A stretch of DNA of 64,000 nt from positions 711,001 to 775,000 of the forward strand of contig PUQB01000032.1 of assembly GCA_003024785.1 (NCBI GenBank). The letters run 5' to 3'. Positions 22,030-31,959 of the stretch are shown one piece after another (the first letter of the stretch is position 1; every line of letters starts with the position of its first letter). The notes beneath the pieces were generated by a model. It saw only the letters and a list, made by a program, of their open reading frames with translations. It was not told where the DNA came from and made no database searches. Origin of the DNA: Selaginella tamariscina (taxonomy: Eukaryota > Streptophyta > Lycopodiopsida > Selaginellales > Selaginellaceae). Both the position numbers and the translations under genes were made by a program.

Positions 22030-23290
22030 AATAAGATGAGCTTCAAGAGCTGATTTAATAATGCGAGCATGTGTAGTTACCTCACAAAGTTCTCGAGGAT
22101 CTTGTGAAGGATCATCATACTTCACCCAATCTCCTCTTTCTTGACGTCGTCGAATCTTCGCTCCCTTGCTCATAAAGTTACCTCATAATTGGCCTCGCCT
22201 CATCAATGAGGATGTTATGGAGAATAACACAAGCACTCACAGTATTCGGAATGTGTGGAAGGTGGACTCTCAACTTATAATTAAGGCAATAAAATTTTTA
22301 CTTAAAAGGTCAAATGCTTGCTCAACCACCAATCGTGCTTTAGTAAGCTCTTTGTTGAAGGTCTCCTGACCAAGATTAAGATGGACACCTATAAAACTCA
22401 AGTTAAATATGTTATAAATATTATAACTTTACATGCCTGTGTATGGGACCATTAAAATGGTTGTATTGGTATTTTTTATCACCACAATATAAGGCTTCAC
22501 AAAATCAACATGAGCAGCCTCCAAAGGTCCATGAAGATAAACCCCATCGATGATCTTTAATGAAGTGAGCAATTCTTCCAAACTCGCATATCATGCATGC
22601 TACCTGCAAATACCAAAACATTACACAAACATGATCAAAATGAATGTAACTTGCTCACCTGGCATCCAGCATTCACATTTATAAACCTCTTACGTGCATC
22701 AACAACCCCTTGCACAATGATGCTATTCCGTTGCTTCCTGTCAAAGTAGTCCGTCCGGTCATTTGTAGAAGGCTGAAGTATCTCCACATGTGTGCAATTT
22801 ATGGCCCCCACAACATTTGGTAAATGAGTGTGTGTCACATCTTGGAACTCATGTGCCATCTCACGAACCTCATTTTCTGTCAATGGAAATACCACCTTAT
22901 ACCAGAAACGTCAACAAATAGTTGCTGTCGTCTCAGCCCATAACAGTTGAAGTTCCAATAGCAAACCTCTCACCAATGTCCAACTATTTCTCACCATCTT
23001 CCAAAGTGTAGCTTCAACTCTAATATCCACTCGTACAGCTTCTCTGTAGTGGGTAATCCCGCCTTGAGATGTCATCCTCTAATACATTACAAATCATAAC
23101 AAAGGTTTCTCCGTGACATTTGAAAGAAGTTTTATCCACCTCTCATCATCGTAGTGTGACATCATAAAAGTGTCCCACCATGCCTCACTCCGTAGTCGAA
23201 CCCACTGTGAAGGAGAAACCTATCAATTGCAGCTTGTGTTGACCTCCGCATGTACTGAACTACTGCATCATCATCATCTGAATTGTCACG
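22030..23290 (-). pseudogene. Harbinger DDE transposase (degenerate)
   Basis: Read on the minus strand, the region has the order of a PIF/Harbinger nuclease. An N-terminal part contains ISRRDYPL (near 23060). HLPNVVGAINCTHVEI, YFDRKQRNSIIVQGVVDA and RFINVNAGC lie in the frame 22895-22635, followed by HDMRVWKNCSL near 22590. The C-terminal KARLVVEQAFDLL and IPNTVSACVILHNILIDEA lie near 22320-22180. This family supplies the DDE endonuclease. The usual GAIDCTH Asp is Asn here, part of the region around the second acidic residue is altered, and several stops and frame changes occur. Introns may explain some breaks, but not the lost acidic residue. Confidence 0.75.
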
Positions 23291-23886
23291 TTCTTCATCT
23301 TCAGCATCCGAATCAAATGAACAAAAAATCTCCAGCCATGGTCGAGGCTAATCCAATTAAATGGTCCTGAAAAAAATAATAAATCGATATTATAAATAAC
23401 AAACAAAAATGCATTAACATAATCCAAATAAAACTTGCAAATGATAAATATATGCAACCTACATGCACCCATGCTAATCTAGTCTTTGTTGCCATGTCCA
23501 CAAATGTGATCAGCAATTCATGCATAGCCAATACTTCTCAATAGAAGCGTTCTCTTTCCCTCCTCAACTTTATTGTCCTCTCAAATTGGCAGTCCTCATC
23601 TCAACCTGGGCTCGAAGTACATTTGTACCTTCATTAACTGCTTCAACCAAACTAGACTTTCCCTTCTTCGCTTGCCTTCTTGTCGCAGTGACACCATCTC
23701 CATCATCATCTGAGTGATTAGCAGTCAAAGTGCACTTGTGGAAGTTGTTTGTGAAACTGGAGTCATCGGTGGATCATTTTTAGAGTCGTTTACGTGTTGG
23801 GGCATCATGCAGCTTCGGTCACCTTGAAATGAATCCAAATATCAAACAGGTCCAAGTCCAGTTTGGCAATCCAAGGCGTCGTTTCT

Positions 23887-24240
23887 CTAGATTCGACAAG
23901 CTCGAATATGCAGCAGCTCCCGATTCCTGTTGTGGTCGTGAATAACTTTATAATCGTTGATTAAATTCTCCCACTTCTTACGACATTGTTCTCCATCACG
24001 ATCGTCGAAACCTTGTGCTTGCATTTCTTTTGCAATCTGTCTCCAACGTGCATTTGCTGTTACACTGACAAGTTGCCTAGTTGACATCTGTAACCTGGCC
24101 ATGAACTCTTGTCGTTTCAACTCCACAAGCGTCTTTGTCTCGTCCATTGTCCAATTCCGAGACCGAGGCCGTTTGCTTCTTGCTTGCCCCTCAATCTCAT
24201 GTGAAGTTTCTTCAAACCCTGGCCCTCGCCCTCATTTTCA
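23887..24240 (-). CDS. Harbinger Myb/SANT (trihelix-like) ORF1 protein, partial
   Basis: The frame from the Met at 24147 to 23887 (86 residues) reads MDETKTLVELKRQEF, then WRQIAKEMQAQGFDDRDG and CRKKWENLINDYKVI. The three spaced tryptophans (one more, RNWT, lies just upstream of the Met in the same open frame) define a Myb/SANT-like or trihelix DNA-binding fold. In PIF/Harbinger and Pong elements such a protein binds the termini and works with the DDE nuclease. The frame stays open upstream to about 24235 without another Met, so the true first exon may lie further up or have been lost. It is divergently placed from no other gene; both element genes are on the minus strand. Confidence 0.75.
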
Positions 24241-24339
24241 CCAATGTCAATTGTTTCGCCCACCACCCTTGAAGATTGTTGTTGTTCCTTGACCGGACAT
24301 ACCTAGCTGACCTAGCCCGAGTTCTTTCACTTGTTGCTG

Positions 24340-24910
24340 GCTTCGTGAGTGGCCAGGGGAGGTAGAAAGCCCGGCAACAGTTGTTGCGGGGCTTTGGGCC
24401 CGGCCAGCCCAGCCAGGGGTGGAGAAAGCCCGGCAGCATTGCTACCGGGGCTTTCTGCTACCCCATGAGCTCGGCCAATGCTAGCTGAACTCAAGCCAGT
24501 CCAACCAGGGGCAGCAAAAAGCCCGGCAGCTACTGCTGCGGGGCTTTGGGCCGCCTCATGAGCTCGACCAATGCTGGCCGAGCTCAAGCCAGCCAACTAG
24601 GGGCTGTAGAATAGCCCGACAGCAGTTGCTACTAGGCTTTCAGCCGGCCCATGAGCCAGGCAGCTATGGTGGGCAGAAAGCCCGGCAGCAGTTGTGCCGG
24701 GCTTTCGGCCGGCCCATGAGCTCGACCAGCATTGGCCGAGCTCAAGCCATCATAGCTATGGGGGCAAAAAGCCCGCAGTAGTTGCTGTCGGGCTTTCGCC
24801 GGCCCATGAGCTCGGCCAATGCTGGCCGACTCGTGCCATCCCAGCCAGGGGTGGCTGAAAGCCCGACAGCAGTTGCAGTCGGGTTTTGGGCCGCCCCTTA
24901 AGCTCGAATC
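24340..24910. repeat. GC-rich minisatellite inside the Harbinger element
   Basis: Six or so degenerate units of roughly 70-100 bp repeat the words AAAGCCCGGCAGCAG, GGGCTTTCGGCC, CCCATGAGCTCGGCCAATG and GCCGAGCTCAAGCC. Landmarks CATGAGCTCG or similar occur near 24460, 24555, 24648, 24715 and 24803. The block is much more GC-rich than its surroundings and keeps an open minus-strand frame (24596-24327) with the repeated peptide GLSSASIGRAH. Its origin is unclear; it is upstream of the Myb ORF on the coding strand. Confidence 0.7.
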
Positions 24911-25517
24911 GAGCTGGTGAACCTAGTAGTCTCTATGGCACCTCCTGATGCAAATGAATGCAAATGAATGCAAGAAAAGAAGAAGAAAGGAAAGAACTAC
25001 CTGATCTACTTGCTCTTCTGCCATTCTCTATCTCCCAATGCGTAGAAACCTACAAAAATTAGGGCAGAAGGAGAATATACTTAAAATATACTAAGAATAT
25101 ACTAAGAATAGAGAAATTCATATTATTATTTTTTAATTTTAATTTAATGTTAAAATAAAAAATATAAATATATAAATATATATTTTACATATAAAATGCA
25201 ACATTACACATGTAAATTTTATTTTTATTTATATTTTAAAGGTGGCGAAAAAGGGTGGCAAGCTCGTGGGTCGTTAAGGGTGGCTAAGGGACCCCCACCT
25301 CCCTTAAATTTTCATTGCAAATTTTCACTGTTCCCTTAAATTAAGTTAAGTTAAGAGAAGGTTGCGAAAGCACTATCCTTAGTGGTCAAACCCTTAAAAA
25401 ATCTTAAGTAAGTGGCTTCTTAAGTTAAGGACAGGTGCGAAATTCAATGCCCTTAGTGATTAAACCCTTAAAAAAGTTAAATAAGTGGTTACTCAACTTA
25501 AGGGCACTTAAGCCCAC

Positions 25518-25550
25518 TTAAGTTAAGTTAAGTGTAGTGCGAAACGACCC
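25518..25550 (-). repeat. Harbinger right terminal inverted repeat
   Basis: It ends GTGCGAAACGACCC, the complement of the left TIR, and is followed by the TAA target duplication at 25551-25553. Confidence 0.9.
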
Positions 25551-25553
25551 TAA

Positions 25554-26090
25554 GATATTTAAATAAATAAAATTCCCTTAAAAGTTTTTACTTAATGTCA
25601 CGTGTGTGCAATATGTTAAAGTCATGTAACTGATTACTAACCTAAATAAGAATTCAGTAAAGAGAAAATTTATGAGAGATAAGTTTTATATTCGGCTAAA
25701 GTGTTTAATTACCACTTCGAGTGTACGTTTTATTTTTTATTATATCCGGAAGCTTAGTTGTTGATTTCAATAGGTAATGTTAAATACCACGTAAAAACTA
25801 TAATAGTCCTTTCGCCTTTAAAAAATTTAACATCAATGTTAATTCATCAATGTTATAGTAGTATCTTTATCCTTAACCGGGTTTAATGGGGCGACTTATT
25901 AACGTTTAACTCTACGACTAAATTAATATTAGTAAAATAAAATTTGTAATGGCTAAACTACAAGAACTAATGTCAATCACTTCATATAGTTTATATTTAC
26001 CTACTTAGTGTTAAACACTCAATCGAAAATACTTCAATTGTTGATTAAGTCGCCAACCCAGCGAATAGAAGCACCACTTGCGACGAATTT
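25554..26090. other. Intergenic DNA with a relic similar to the nested element's interior
   Basis: No gene. Parts of 25800-26090 resemble the interior of the 20407-21409 element, for example TTCGCCTTTAAAAAATTTAACATCAATG against CGCCTTTGAAAATG at 20596, and AAGTCGCCAACCCAGC with GCACCACTTGCGACGA against AAGTCGTAAACCTAGC with GCACCACCTGCGACAT near 20780-20820. This suggests an older copy of the same family. Confidence 0.35.
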
Positions 26091-26099
26091 TGTTACCTA

Positions 26100-26392
26100 C
26101 CTTTTGTGATCGAAGTGATGAGTGAGTTTTGTAGATTATGCCGTGAACTCGCATATGCCCTGTAAGGGCATTTGTATAAACTATGTGCATAGACACACAC
26201 ACATGTATGATACATATATATATGTATATGTGTGTGTGTGTGTCGACTGGATTTGCCAATGACATGCACGTATGTAAAGTAAGTTCTGCTGTCATGTCTA
26301 TAGACAGATCTCTCCAGCATTAATTTGTGAATGTAAAATGCAATATATGCTCAAAACACATGCACGCAAGCAATGATTCATTGTGTGTGTGC

Positions 26393-26423
<31 letters not shown>

Positions 26424-26520
26424 CATTGATATGTAGTCATGAATCGCTTACCTATTTCATTACAGACCGAGATATCTATATCCATGTGTGTAGACACCAA
26501 AGAACAACAATATGAATATA
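26100..26520 (+). repeat. Microsatellite-bearing segment shared with the X-segment flanks
   Basis: The stretch around GCATATGCCC...TAAGGGCATTTGT (26150-26175) and the following (TG)n run resemble 41480-41300 (minus), 53290-53400 and 61680-61800, which directly follow the coding-like X segment. Here the X segment itself is missing. A (TG)n(AG)n tract lies at about 26383-26422. Confidence 0.5.
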
Positions 26521-27448
26521 TTATAAATATGTATAACACACAGATAGTATACATAAATGTTGTGTGTGTGTGTGCAACAGTCTATCTGCTGTGATAATGT
26601 TCTGGTGAATAGTACACAGAAAACATATGCATGTATGTAAATATAAAAAATTACACAATACAGACCAGATGTGCTACGTATTACAAATTTACATCTTGCA
26701 CGTCAACCTGATTATATAGACATCATAAATTAAACTAGCAATATTACTTGTGTAATTATCTTCAATAAATTTTAGTATTTAGTCCATTCACCAGCAAAGA
26801 TCACATATGTTCCCTGGTGGAGCTAAACCTTGAAAACAATATCCTAAACAGTGGTTAAGCTAAATTAAATGCCAACCACATTTAATGAGTTGAAATTCCC
26901 GGCCGTTGGTGTCTTTTAAATATTTTTATGTGTCGTTGTGTGCGTGCGTGCGACCGCCAATTCGTAATTTGCTGTCATGGGTTCAATTCCGTACCGCGTC
27001 ATAGATTCTTCTTCCTGCCCTAATTTCTTTGTTCAAGCAGCAAAAGGCGCTCCTTAGCTGGTGAGATCCTCGCCTAGGGTAACAAATCCTCCGCTATTCT
27101 CGAAGAAGTTCTGTGTCGATCCATAGAGCTATGAATCTGGATCGAAATCCTCAAAAATTCTGCGCAATCCAAGCGGATGAATGAGGCAGCAGGGAAAGGC
27201 GCTCGTCTAGCCGGTAAAGTCCAGCTTAGGGTACAAAAATCGGTCCGCGATTCATGGAGCTGTAATCGCTAAATTCTCCTCGATTCTTGAAGCTCGAGCC
27301 TAGAAATTCTCCAAAATCCAAACTTTTGGATGAATCCGGTAACAGGAAGATGTCATTGTAACAGAAGGCGCTCGTCTTATTAATGCTGGTGTAGGAATTC
27401 TTCAGATAGAGCTTGGAAATTCTCCATTTGCAATGCTGGCAGCAGGGA

Positions 27449-27625
27449 ATGTGGCTGCTCGTTGTAGCAGTTGGGTCTGGATATCTTGTAGATGTTTGCG
27501 AAATGGTGTGCAGGGAAGTTCTTGCAAAGAAGAGGAGGAGGAGGAGAGAGAAGTTTAGGAGAGATCGCAATTGGGTCAATGATCAGAAGCTTAGAAGAAA
27601 TGTGAAAAACTGTTGTGGCAATCAG
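27449..27625 (+). CDS. POLAR-like exon 1
   Basis: 59 codons from ATG to the donor CAG|GTATGA. The start at 27449 is preferred over the in-frame ATG at 27413 because MWLLVVAVGSGYL then lines up with the short hydrophobic start usual in the family. A basic stretch (KKRRRRREKFRRDR) follows. The exon is in phase 0 and has no internal stop. Confidence 0.6.
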
Positions 27626-27856
27626 GTATGATAGATACGCATATACGTATAAATGTACACATTTTGAAGTTTATTGTTGACTAGTGGCATAAACTATATA
27701 TATAATATATATTGTAGTTTTATTCTTTCTTAATAAACTCAGACTGTGTATATGCACAAACAGATAAGCTTGTATGTTGTGTATGTTTAGAGTATATTAC
27801 AATATTCAGACAATCTTTGAATTCTGTACTACAGTTATAAATATTCGCTCTAACAT

Positions 27857-27903
<47 letters not shown>

Positions 27904-30900
27904 GTAAAAGCACACTGGAAGGCTAACAAAGTTACGTATACGTCGATCCTAGATGTATTTAGAGGTCATATACATGCGTATGTATGTGTGTAGAATTCTA
28001 TGTATATACAGACATACATATATGTGCAGTTCAAAATTCAGCATATAAATATATTCTTCTCTCTGCAGCTAGAGGATTTAAGAGGAGTGATCTCAATGCG
28101 ATAGAAGGACAAAAGGTGATGAGAAAATAAATGGATTACAGAAGACGCATCACAGAGACGGACGAGCAAGAGACTATTGAGGACAATGCTTCGGACTGTA
28201 CTACTGGCAGGAGAACATTCAGAAGCATGCTAGTGAGGATATGTCTAGGCATCTCGATGAGAATTCTGCAAAAAGGACGATAGAGTTCAGTGATGTCGAG
28301 GAAGTGAAACGAATGAGGGACTCGAACGATCTCAAAAGCTGGTGGTCTTTACTTGTAGTCTTGTAGAGAATCCCGCCGTTAGTGATCTCTGGTTTGCTCC
28401 TCAACATGGGATTCGTGGGAATGGGATCAAATCCAGCAGAACGGTCAACCGGGAGAGCTCGAGGTGGTGTGTTTAGAAAAAATAGATATACGCGGGCGTC
28501 TCCTAAGCCGGTTTCCTCATTGGAGAGTTGTTTAAAGCCCAGCTGCGATTTGAGGAAGACAAGAAGGTTTCCAGGTCTCTTTTTTCAAAATTTCGACGTT
28601 GGTAGGTCTTCCGGGCCTTGGGGAAGTCGAGAGTTTGCAGTTAAGCGAGGAATATAGCAGTTACGCAAGGTTGCCTCCTATAAGGAGGCCCAAGGCTAAG
28701 CACATAAAAGCTTCATGTGAGTTAGGATATACATATATCTACATATAAAAATCTATATGCGTATATATACACAAGCCTACATATATCTACTTATGAATAC
28801 GTACAGTACACACAGCAGTGTTATATGCATGTTCCTTGCTAATACATGGTTTATTTAAGCACACACATCTACTAGACCTGTTTTGTTGTGTATATGTTGA
28901 TCTTATCTTTTCTTTGTGAACAGTAAACCGCTCACTCCTGTTCAGCTTCGGTGTTGGTGTTGGGATTCTGCACATGCTGACGTATAACAAAGCTGAGATC
29001 GAGCGGTTAAGAAGCTGTTTAGAAGAGGCGGAGCAGGAGTTCAGGAGCTGCAAACAATCGAAGCAGATTCTTTTGGAACAAATAAATTCTGGAGATCTAA
29101 CTTTCTTCCAAATGCCGTACTACCGGTGGAAGAACAAGGCATTATGGAAGAGCTTGAAGCACAGCTCGAGGCTGAGCTAGAGCTCATGCAACTCCATTCA
29201 AGCGAGGTAACAATGCAATAATATATTAATACATAGAAACGTTTCATGTCGATATCTTCTTTCATAAAAATGCATATAGTTTTGTGTATAGACGACATAT
29301 ATATAGAATTATCTCAATAGACTTAATTTACGTTCACTAAGCATATAAACTAAATAACTCAAGTATTATTTCAGTTTCTGAAAGTGTAATTATATATATA
29401 TATATATATATATATTGGTTTCAGCTGGATGAGGAAGATATAGAGGAAGTTTTTGCATGACGAACTACATACTACTGGGTTGCCGGCATCTTATGATGTG
29501 GGGATGGCAGGGAAAATCTGAACATGCTGATGCAAACGCAAGGAATTCCTGGGCAGTTTCGCCGAGGTTTTTGAACATACGTGTGTGTGTGTTTGACACA
29601 CATGTACACAGACGAAAACACACACATACACATTTATTTGTGCATACACATATGAATATATATACTTGTTATATACAAGGGAGCTTCATATGTATTATAG
29701 GGAGCTTGACAAGAGGCTGAGGATGCTACTAGAGACGAGACAAGAAGAACGCATTGCGGAGTTGGAAGAACAACTTGGACATGCTGAGAACCAGCTTCAG
29801 GAAAGAGAGCGGGAACTTTGAAATGTGGAAGCATAGAGTTCGTGAGATCACTTTAGGTAAAACACATGCACATGCAAACTCATACACATGGTGTATTATT
29901 ATGCTTTCCATGCCCTGCAACCTAGATATTTGATATACCTGTTAAACAATATCTATGTATATGTACCCAATTATATGCACTTTCCCATTAATAAAGTTCA
30001 GGGTTTATATTATCTTTATTTGTTTTGGTAGTGGTATAAATCAAGTTATCTATGTTTTATGCTATTTTTGATGATATTTCTGTTTATTTATCTTCAACTA
30101 CATATAGATTCGATAAATCTATTACGAAGCTTATATCTCTTTGAAACTATAATACAACTTTCATCTCTTGCTTATAGAGGTGTACCTATACTGGTTTATG
30201 AATCTGCAGGATATTTTAGGTTTCTTTCTTTCACGTGATGAAAACTTTAGAAGAGCTCACAAACTCATACTGATGCTAACTAACCTCATAGCCTTTTCTA
30301 AGCCAAGATACTTTAACATATATTCGAATGATAAGTTTATCATCAATGTTACATATAAACTTGTTATAAGAGTATTGATATGAATGTTACAATTAAACTA
30401 TTAAATGAATGTTATTAGCCATTAAGATTGTCATCAATGTTACATATAATTCATGTTCAATACTCTTATAACAAGTTTAATGTAATGGATTTATACATAA
30501 TGTACATTGATGTACATGTATACATTGATGACATACACACGCACGCAGCCACGCACAAATTAACAGACCATACATACAAACAGAATACAAAGAGTGTATA
30601 TGCAACATTATATAGCGTTGGTGCATATAACAACTTTACATGCTGTTTATGCCGGTCTCTCTCTCTCACAGGAGAAAGGTACGAGGAGTGCAACGCAACG
30701 AATGTGGAACCCGAAGGAGCAAGGGAGCAGAGTCCCACAGACGACATATGTGACGAGTTCCTGAAATCCGTGTTAGAAGAAACAGCCAAAGACAGTGTAG
30801 AGCTTGAAGAAAGACAAGAGAAACACGTACAAAGTGATCCAGACATCCCAATACCAAGCACAGCATTCGCAGCAGGCTGGTCTATGCAACACGCTGGTGC

Positions 30901-31270
30901 AAGCACGCCTGTAGAAGAGGTACGTATGGACAAGCTGTTTAACACACCCAGGAAGAACACAGATATGAGGAGGACGTCAGTCACAGATAGAATAAGATAC
31001 TGGGAGAATATAGCTAAGAACAGTAGCACAGTCTCTACACCTGGAGGTTCTTCACAGGGTACTCTTCATCAACAAGCAGGGTCTCCGTTGAGATTTAGCT
31101 GTTCAGAGTTTGAGGATGGTTCGTCGTGTGATGAGAGTTCTTCAGTGTCAGAGAGTGAGGATCATGTGATGGGGGATGTTTTGATAAGGAGGATTGTGGA
31201 GAAGTCAAGGAAGGGATCTAATGTGCTTAAAGATGTTCAATTGATGCTGGCTGCGTTAGAGGCTAGCTGA
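27449..31270 (+). CDS. POLAR-like cell-polarity gene, six exons, frame-broken
   Basis: I reconstruct exons 27449-27625, 28069-28716, 28924-29206, 29425-29566, 29701-29856 and 30672-31270, all with GT/AG borders. The junctions 2/3, 4/5 and 5/6 also agree in codon phase. The product order matches my knowledge of POLAR-like proteins: a short hydrophobic N-terminus (MWLLVVAVGSGYL), a central exon with SSLESCL, a glycine-rich hydrophobic segment SLLFSFGVGVGIL followed by coiled coil, EELEAQLEAELELMQLH, then PRELDKRLRMLLETRQEER with a second coiled coil, and a C-terminal exon ending IRRIVEKSRKG...MLAAL. In Arabidopsis, POLAR becomes polarised during asymmetric stomatal-lineage divisions. Exons 2, 3, 4 and 5 each need at least one frame correction, so this is a pseudogene or carries sequencing indels. 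AATAAA-type signals lie near 31363-31372. Confidence 0.65.
28069..28716 (+). CDS. POLAR-like exon 2 (frame-broken central exon)
   Basis: It begins after CTCTCTGCAG and ends at the consensus donor CAT|GTGAGT. Recognisable stretches occur in different registers: SAKRTIEFSDVEEVKRM near 28270, FAPQHGIRGNG near 28400, SPKPVSSLESCL near 28500-28535, and YARLPPIRRPKAKHIKAS at the end. Reading from exon 1 in phase 0 gives a stop after 11 codons. At least three frame changes are needed, so either the exon is decayed or the assembly has indels here. Confidence 0.55.
28924..29206 (+). CDS. POLAR-like exon 3 (membrane-like segment and coiled coil)
   Basis: It joins exon 2 in phase and encodes NRSLLFSFGVGVGILHML, then a coiled coil (EIERLRSCLEEAEQEFRSC). 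After about 29085 the register shifts by one and continues as PVEEQGIMEELEAQLEAE to the donor AGCGAG|GTAACA. EELEAQLEAELELMQ is among the most conserved family motifs. Confidence 0.65.
29425..29856 (+). CDS. POLAR-like exons 4 and 5
   Basis: Exon 4 (29425-29566) starts after TTTCAG with LDEEDIEEVF and ends with SWAVSPR in a shifted register. Exon 5 (29701-29856) continues in phase with ELDKRLRMLLETRQEER and AELEEQLGHAENQLQ. A one-base insertion near 29820 (GAACTTTGAAATG) creates a TGA in place of a smooth run into EMWKHRVREITL. Exon 5 ends CTTTAG|GTAAAA with one base of a Gly codon carried into exon 6. Confidence 0.62.
30286..30482. repeat. Foldback structure in intron 5
   Basis: Arms AACTTGTTATAAGAGTATTGA (30358-30378) and its complement (about 30457-30477) can pair, extended by TATGAA/TTCATG. 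A direct repeat CATCAATGTTACATATA occurs at 30341-30357 and 30432-30448. The same hairpin is carried by the copies at about 46475-46620 and partly at 60900-61035. It resembles a small MITE. Confidence 0.6.
30672..31270 (+). CDS. POLAR-like exon 6 (intact C-terminal exon)
   Basis: The acceptor is CTCTCTCTCACAG at 30671. Exon 5 leaves one base and exon 6 supplies two, giving a Gly codon, so the phases fit. The open frame runs 199 codons to TGA at 31268-31270. It is acidic and Ser-rich, with VRMDKLFNTPRKN, TDRIRYWENIAKN, a Ser-rich stretch and the conserved-looking tail VLIRRIVEKSRKGSNVL. This is the only exon with related copies elsewhere in the window (46.76-47.33 kb and 60.26-60.90 kb), and the only one of the three that is undamaged. 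Confidence 0.7.
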
Positions 31271-31766
31271 ATTCTTTTTTTTTTTGTGTTTTCACCTTTT
31301 TATGTATATTAAAAATATGAGGTTTTGCTAAAAGCATAGATGAAATTTAAGTATTATATAATAATAAATAAAATTCTAAATATTCTGAAAATTTCATATA
31401 TACATATATTATACATTCTTAAACTTGTACTTAATCACTAAATATAAGTTGGGGCACTAGTAATTTCTAGAAATGCTACTCTACTTGTCTACACACATTC
31501 TCTATAAATGCTGCTCTTCTGCTCTACAAAAATGAGAGTATGTTCTTAGTGAATTCCATTTGTTATCCTTAACTTAATAAATTTATTCTTAATCTTGCAT
31601 GTCATGTATGTCATGCATATATAGATGCATATAATATATGACTCATGTTAATTTAATTTAATGTATGTCATTCATGATAGTACATGACTCATGTTAATTT
31701 AATTTATGTGAATATGAGACTTGACGGTTTGTTAATAAAAATTCAATGGCCATAATAATGCCACTT
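31271..31766. other. 3' flank of the POLAR-like gene
   Basis: AT-rich 3' untranslated and intergenic DNA. A T-run at 31275-31284 and the GAGGTTTTGCTAAAAGCAT stretch (31319-31338) recur inverted at 60180-60260 and at 53100-53160, showing that the 3' region was duplicated together with exon 6. No other gene is seen. Confidence 0.5.
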
Positions 31767-31927
31767 TGTGAGAGCTCGGAATATAGAAATGTGTATATCC
31801 ATTAGTTCAGAAACCCTAACTTATATACAAGAGCGAGTGGTCCAGATTGAATCCAATCCGACGGCTATCAAAATCCACTACGCTAATAATAGTATGTGCA
31901 CATGCAGCCGTACACGTGGATCTTACA
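31767..31927 (-). repeat. 3' LTR of the young Ty3 element
   Basis: 161 bp, identical to 36471-36631 as far as I can read. On the minus strand it is preceded by the purine tract AGAGGAGGGGATGA (about 31928-31941). Confidence 0.9.
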
Positions 31928-31959
31928 TCATCCCCTCCTCTCGGAAGGGTGTAAGTTGG

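Larger units (their letters stand above)
20166..25550 (-). mobile_element. PIF/Harbinger DNA transposon, 5.4 kb
   Basis: Terminal inverted repeats begin GGGTCGTTTCGCAC at both ends and run for about 33 bp with one mismatch (20166-20198 and 25518-25550). The 3-bp duplication TAA lies at 20163-20165 and 25551-25553. TIRs of this type with a TWA-like 3-bp target are characteristic of PIF/Harbinger. Subterminal regions repeat the words CCCTTAACTTAA and TTCGCACC several times in both orientations. Inside are both element genes on the minus strand: a Myb/SANT protein (about 23887-24240) and a DDE nuclease (about 22030-23290, degenerate). It also holds a GC-rich minisatellite and a nested 1-kb element. 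The coding parts are broken, so it is probably immobile unless helped in trans. Confidence 0.88.

Noticed and set aside
24212-24596. GC-rich frames as a host gene
   Set aside because: The frame follows the minisatellite unit and repeats itself. It is inside the Harbinger element, and no start, intron or domain supports a gene.
30466-31029. A 187-codon minus-strand frame over POLAR-like exon 6
   Set aside because: It is antisense to a well-supported exon, rich in Ser and Cys, and shows no family motif.
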